Below, in pieces: positions 60,870 to 64,000 of a stretch of DNA of 64,000 bases. Position numbers and translations under genes: made by a program. Below the pieces are notes generated by a model. The model was given only the letters and a program-made list of their open reading frames with translations, was not told where the DNA came from and searched no databases. The stretch comes from Chelydra serpentina (Eukaryota > Chordata > Testudines > Chelydridae), in NCBI GenBank assembly GCA_037349315.1, contig JBAIAC010000001.1, positions 2,666,001 through 2,730,000 on the forward strand, in the 5' to 3' direction. Position 1 is the stretch's first letter. Each line of letters begins with the position of its first letter.

Positions 60870-63072
60870 TAAAAGTTATCTAAGGGTCTATTGAATCAGG
60901 TTAGTAATTATTTCTGTAAGCCTCTCTGCCTAAGAGATTCAGGGAAAGTGAGTTTTATTAAGCCTTGTCCACCCCCACCCCACACACAGTCTGAATAAAT
61001 TCATTCTTCAGAAGAAAAGAAGTCAGGAATTACTTGTTTGTATATTGTTTGAGATTATTAGACAAAAATGCTCTACAATCAAATTAAATAGGTGATTTTT
61101 TAAAATGAAACAAACAAATAAACAAAAGTGCATTGATTAAATGTAAATTGTATTTGCAGCATGTCATGGGCAGAATGCATTAATAGCTGTCCTTACCTCC
61201 CAACCTCAGAAAAAAAAAGGTTTTGAACACTATATGCTGAGTTGACAAAATGAAAGCATCTGCTTGATAAACTGCCAGTGAGTGGTGACACAGAATGCAT
61301 TCTTAACAAAGGGAAGGGATTTAAAAAAAAATAACTGCAGTATACCACTCCAGTGGTTTTAATGGCAATATATAGTGGGGGTGGGGAGAGAAGGAGTGGG
61401 GAAATGACAGTTTAAAGAACCTCTAATCCTATTCCCAGAAGATCATCTTTGATGTGTGGCTACTTACTGTACCTTAATAGTAAACTGTGAACTAAAATAG
61501 CCTTAATGATCTATCATTGCTTTGCTCTTTGTGACAAGACATTATTTGGCAGTGTGCTGTATATACTCTAGGGCAGGTGTCAAATACTAAAACAACACAT
61601 ATGTCAGAGTTATAAAAACTGAATGTGATTGCACTCTTCTTCTCCCCATATTGCCCTGCTACTGATCTTCGTCCTGGTCTACAGAGATTCACCTTCTTAG
61701 AGAGGCAGCTGATGATTCAGTAATCAGTACCCCTGCTAGTTCCAACCCTGAGGCATTCCAGACTGCCAGCTGTGCCAGAATGCAGTTCATTCTGTGCTAT
61801 GGTTCTGTGATATTGACTGTCATCCACTAGGAAATGAAATTAATGTGTTAGCCACATTTCAAGTTTGACCAAAATTTGTGTGCCATTCATTTCTAAAAAA
61901 TACTCTCCATACATTTGTGGTATTTGCGAAATATCTTTTTACTGATAATACATTCAGAGCAATTCAAGAGAATGCTTTAGAGTTGCACTAGACGTGATGG
62001 GCCAAATCCTTCAATAGGATGCAATTGAATTATGGCTGAATTTAGCATGATGGTTTTTAAACCAGCATGCCTGAAAAACAAAGAAAGTCTGGAATGCCAC
62101 CAAGGTCCTCCATTAGGAGTTAAAAGATTTATCTCAAGTGTCTTTCTATTTCCCCAAGGTTTCCATAGAAATGTTTAGATAGATCACACAGCTATGCTAT
62201 AGGGGCAGGGTTTCCCCTCTGAAGAATTCCATATCTGGATCATGCTTAAATAATGAATTATTTCACTGCATAGGTTTTTAAAAAGATGATATTTTAAAAG
62301 GTTAACCTTTTAAACCTTTCCTGAATTTCAGGGACCACAGAACCCTACATGCTGGCTGTAAGGTGACAGCAGTAGCTCTGTCCAAAGAGGCAAAGACACT
62401 GACAAGTGTTTTTAAACATTTACACTTTTTCCGCTCTTTAAAGTATATATGTATTAATTTACACCTGTAATCAGTCTAGTAAGAGAAGCAGCTACTATCA
62501 GGAAACCTGACTCATGCAGGAAGTTTTTTTCAAGTGATGGAACTTGGATATTGCCACACACATATATATTACTTGACAATTATATTTGATAGGTATGTGG
62601 CATCTGACTGGTAAATAGCATTAAGCCAAAGGGTTAGAGAGGCAAAATCCCCATGCACAATATATTTTATCTACAGTACATGACACCTACCATGTAACTG
62701 TAGTGATCAGAGGTACTGAAAGTATTTGTCTTGCTTTGTAAAATAAATGCATTATCCAACTCTAAGTAGAGGGGCATCTGAAAAATTATTGACTGCGTGT
62801 TATTTTTGCAATCCTATCACTACTTTCTTAGTTAATTTTGCAGTTTTAGCAAAGTATGTTCTTGAGTACATTGAAGAATGCTGTATGGATGCCCTCATTC
62901 CCTGTGGGCTGACTGCCTGTTAAATAACCTGAATCAGTACAAGCTGAAACGTCATTTAGCGTGACCAAAAAAAAAAAGTTAGGGATGGCTGAACTGGTTT
63001 GGATAAAACAAAAATCAACCTGAACCTTTGCTCTGAAGCTGAGCAAACTTTTTTAATGCTCAAAAGTCTTTG
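60870..63072. other. AT-rich non-coding DNA
   Basis: No gene or classifiable repeat seen over about 2.2 kb apart from short A runs. Frames are all under 70 codons and have no domains. Candidate unique sequence. Confidence 0.5.
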
Positions 63073-63080
63073 GTTATGGT

Positions 63081-63318
63081 CAGGGCTGGCGCTTCCACTA
63101 GGCGACCGCTTAGGGCAACAGGATTTGTGGGGGCGGCATTTCACCATCCTTGGCGGCATTTCGGCGGCGACTCATTTCCCGGCGGCAATTCGGCGACAAG
63201 AAAAGCGGCCGCAGAAACGCTGCCAAGAACGCAGCTTCAGAGGAGCTGCCACTGGAGCGCTGCAGATTATGGAGGAGCGCTGCCATCTAGGGCGGCAAAA
63301 ACCCTGGCGCCGCTACTG
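63081..63318. mobile_element. hAT MITE (238 bp) with 8-bp target duplication
   Basis: GTTATGGT flanks the element exactly (63073-63080 and 63319-63326). The ends are CAGGGCTGGCGC and, from the right, CAGTAGCGGCGC. The inside is rich in 'ggcggcatttcggcgg' phrases and near its right end reads 'agggcggcaaaaaccctggc'. I recognise it as a common turtle repeat. The 129-codon frame across it is not a gene. Confidence 0.9.
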
Positions 63319-63326
63319 GTTATGGT

Positions 63327-64000
63327 CTAAAATGTTACCCCTGCACTATCCACTCCAGCACTTAGTTTTATCTTTGACTGAAAAGTGAACAATCCTGACA
63401 GAATCTATTCTCTCATATTTCAGGCCAGGCTAGAACAGGGCAATATTGTCATCTGGTCTCACAAGATTGTAGCCCAAATTTATGACCAAAGCAGTTTTCC
63501 CCTATGCACATGGTCAGTAGATTATTTATGACTGGATTTTCTCCTATAAGAGTAGGAATGTAATGTGGGAGACTTTCTTCCATGAAATTATCTCCAGAGA
63601 GCATATCAGCGAGCGGTCTTCCTTAGAACTCAGAAGAACCAAGTCAGTATGCAATATGTTGTGAATATATATTAACTATGGGTACAACTGGTCAAAATAT
63701 TTTATTGAAAACAATTATTTAAATGAGAATGCTTTTCAACTAAAATGAAGGGTTTTTTTCTCAACATTTTTCAATGAAATTTCAAAACAAAACGTGTTTC
63801 CTTTGGATTTTTTGTGTGACATATATTTACTTTTTTCAAGTGGTTGTAGCTATGAGCCAGATGTTCATCCCAGCTTCTAGCAAGCCAAGCCTTACTTATA
63901 GCAGTTCACAACTCCACCCACTCCTCTCTTCAATCCAATCAGACATTATTTCACTTTTTAGCCACACCTCGCCAGACAGTTGCTAACTGGGATTATGAGA
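63327..64000. other. Non-coding DNA to the window end
   Basis: AT-rich, no gene or repeat recognised. Confidence 0.45.

Noticed and set aside
63069..63388. Overlapping frames up to 129 codons
   Set aside because: They span a hAT MITE with an exact 8-bp target duplication; not a gene.
1..64000. A host protein-coding gene
   Set aside because: I looked for exons with recognisable domains on both strands and found only transposable-element proteins. Small exons inside the AT-rich gaps cannot be excluded without alignment to other genomes or RNA data.

Overview
The window is vertebrate nuclear DNA, most likely from a cryptodiran turtle. Two copies of a tRNA-headed, CR1-tailed SINE of the tortoise Pol III type occur (about 31.6 and 59.9 kb). 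They sit among CR1 LINEs, Penelope-like elements, RTE and DIRS remnants, Harbinger and hAT transposons and LTRs of the kinds that dominate turtle genomes. I recognise no host protein-coding exon, tRNA or rRNA gene. Every long reading frame I can interpret belongs to a transposable element, and the rest is AT-rich non-coding DNA, probably intergenic or intronic. Species cannot be fixed from the sequence.

Layout. 0-9.5 kb: a hAT element with 8-bp target duplication, then CR1 copies, including one (3.8-7.5 kb, minus strand) with an 872-residue ORF2 frame and an ORF1 esterase frame. 9.5-12.1 kb: a Penelope-like element with a 14-bp target duplication, itself hit by a hAT and by a Harbinger MITE. 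12.1-19.3 kb: an RTE remnant, MITEs, a CR1 tail and a MIR. 19.3-24.85 kb: a short Penelope-derived repeat (12-bp target duplication) carrying a complete 5.36-kb Harbinger transposon. 24.85-32.2 kb: mostly non-coding, with MITE, LTR, CR1 and SINE pieces. 32.2-36.4 kb: a second, diverged and broken Harbinger in the opposite orientation. 37.5-60.9 kb: nested retroelements. A DIRS fragment is abutted by a minus-strand Gypsy-like element. That element contains a solo LTR, and inside the solo LTR lie two head-to-tail copies of an 8.3-kb Tx1/L1-like LINE. 60.9-64 kb: AT-rich DNA with one hAT MITE.

Most unusual points. (1) Both Harbinger elements carry, besides the transposase and the Myb/SANT-like gene, a third 96-codon reading frame. 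It lies antisense in the intron of the Myb gene, next to a tandem repeat related between the two copies. The two frames align end to end without gaps at 66 of 96 residues. The protein weakly resembles a BEN domain. (2) The Tx1-like LINE pair looks like repeated use of one target inside an LTR family. A direct repeat of about 39 bp brackets and separates the two copies, both 1306-codon ORF2 frames are intact, and each ORF1 carries a different single lesion. (3) Many insertions keep exact target duplications, so the order of events can be read directly.
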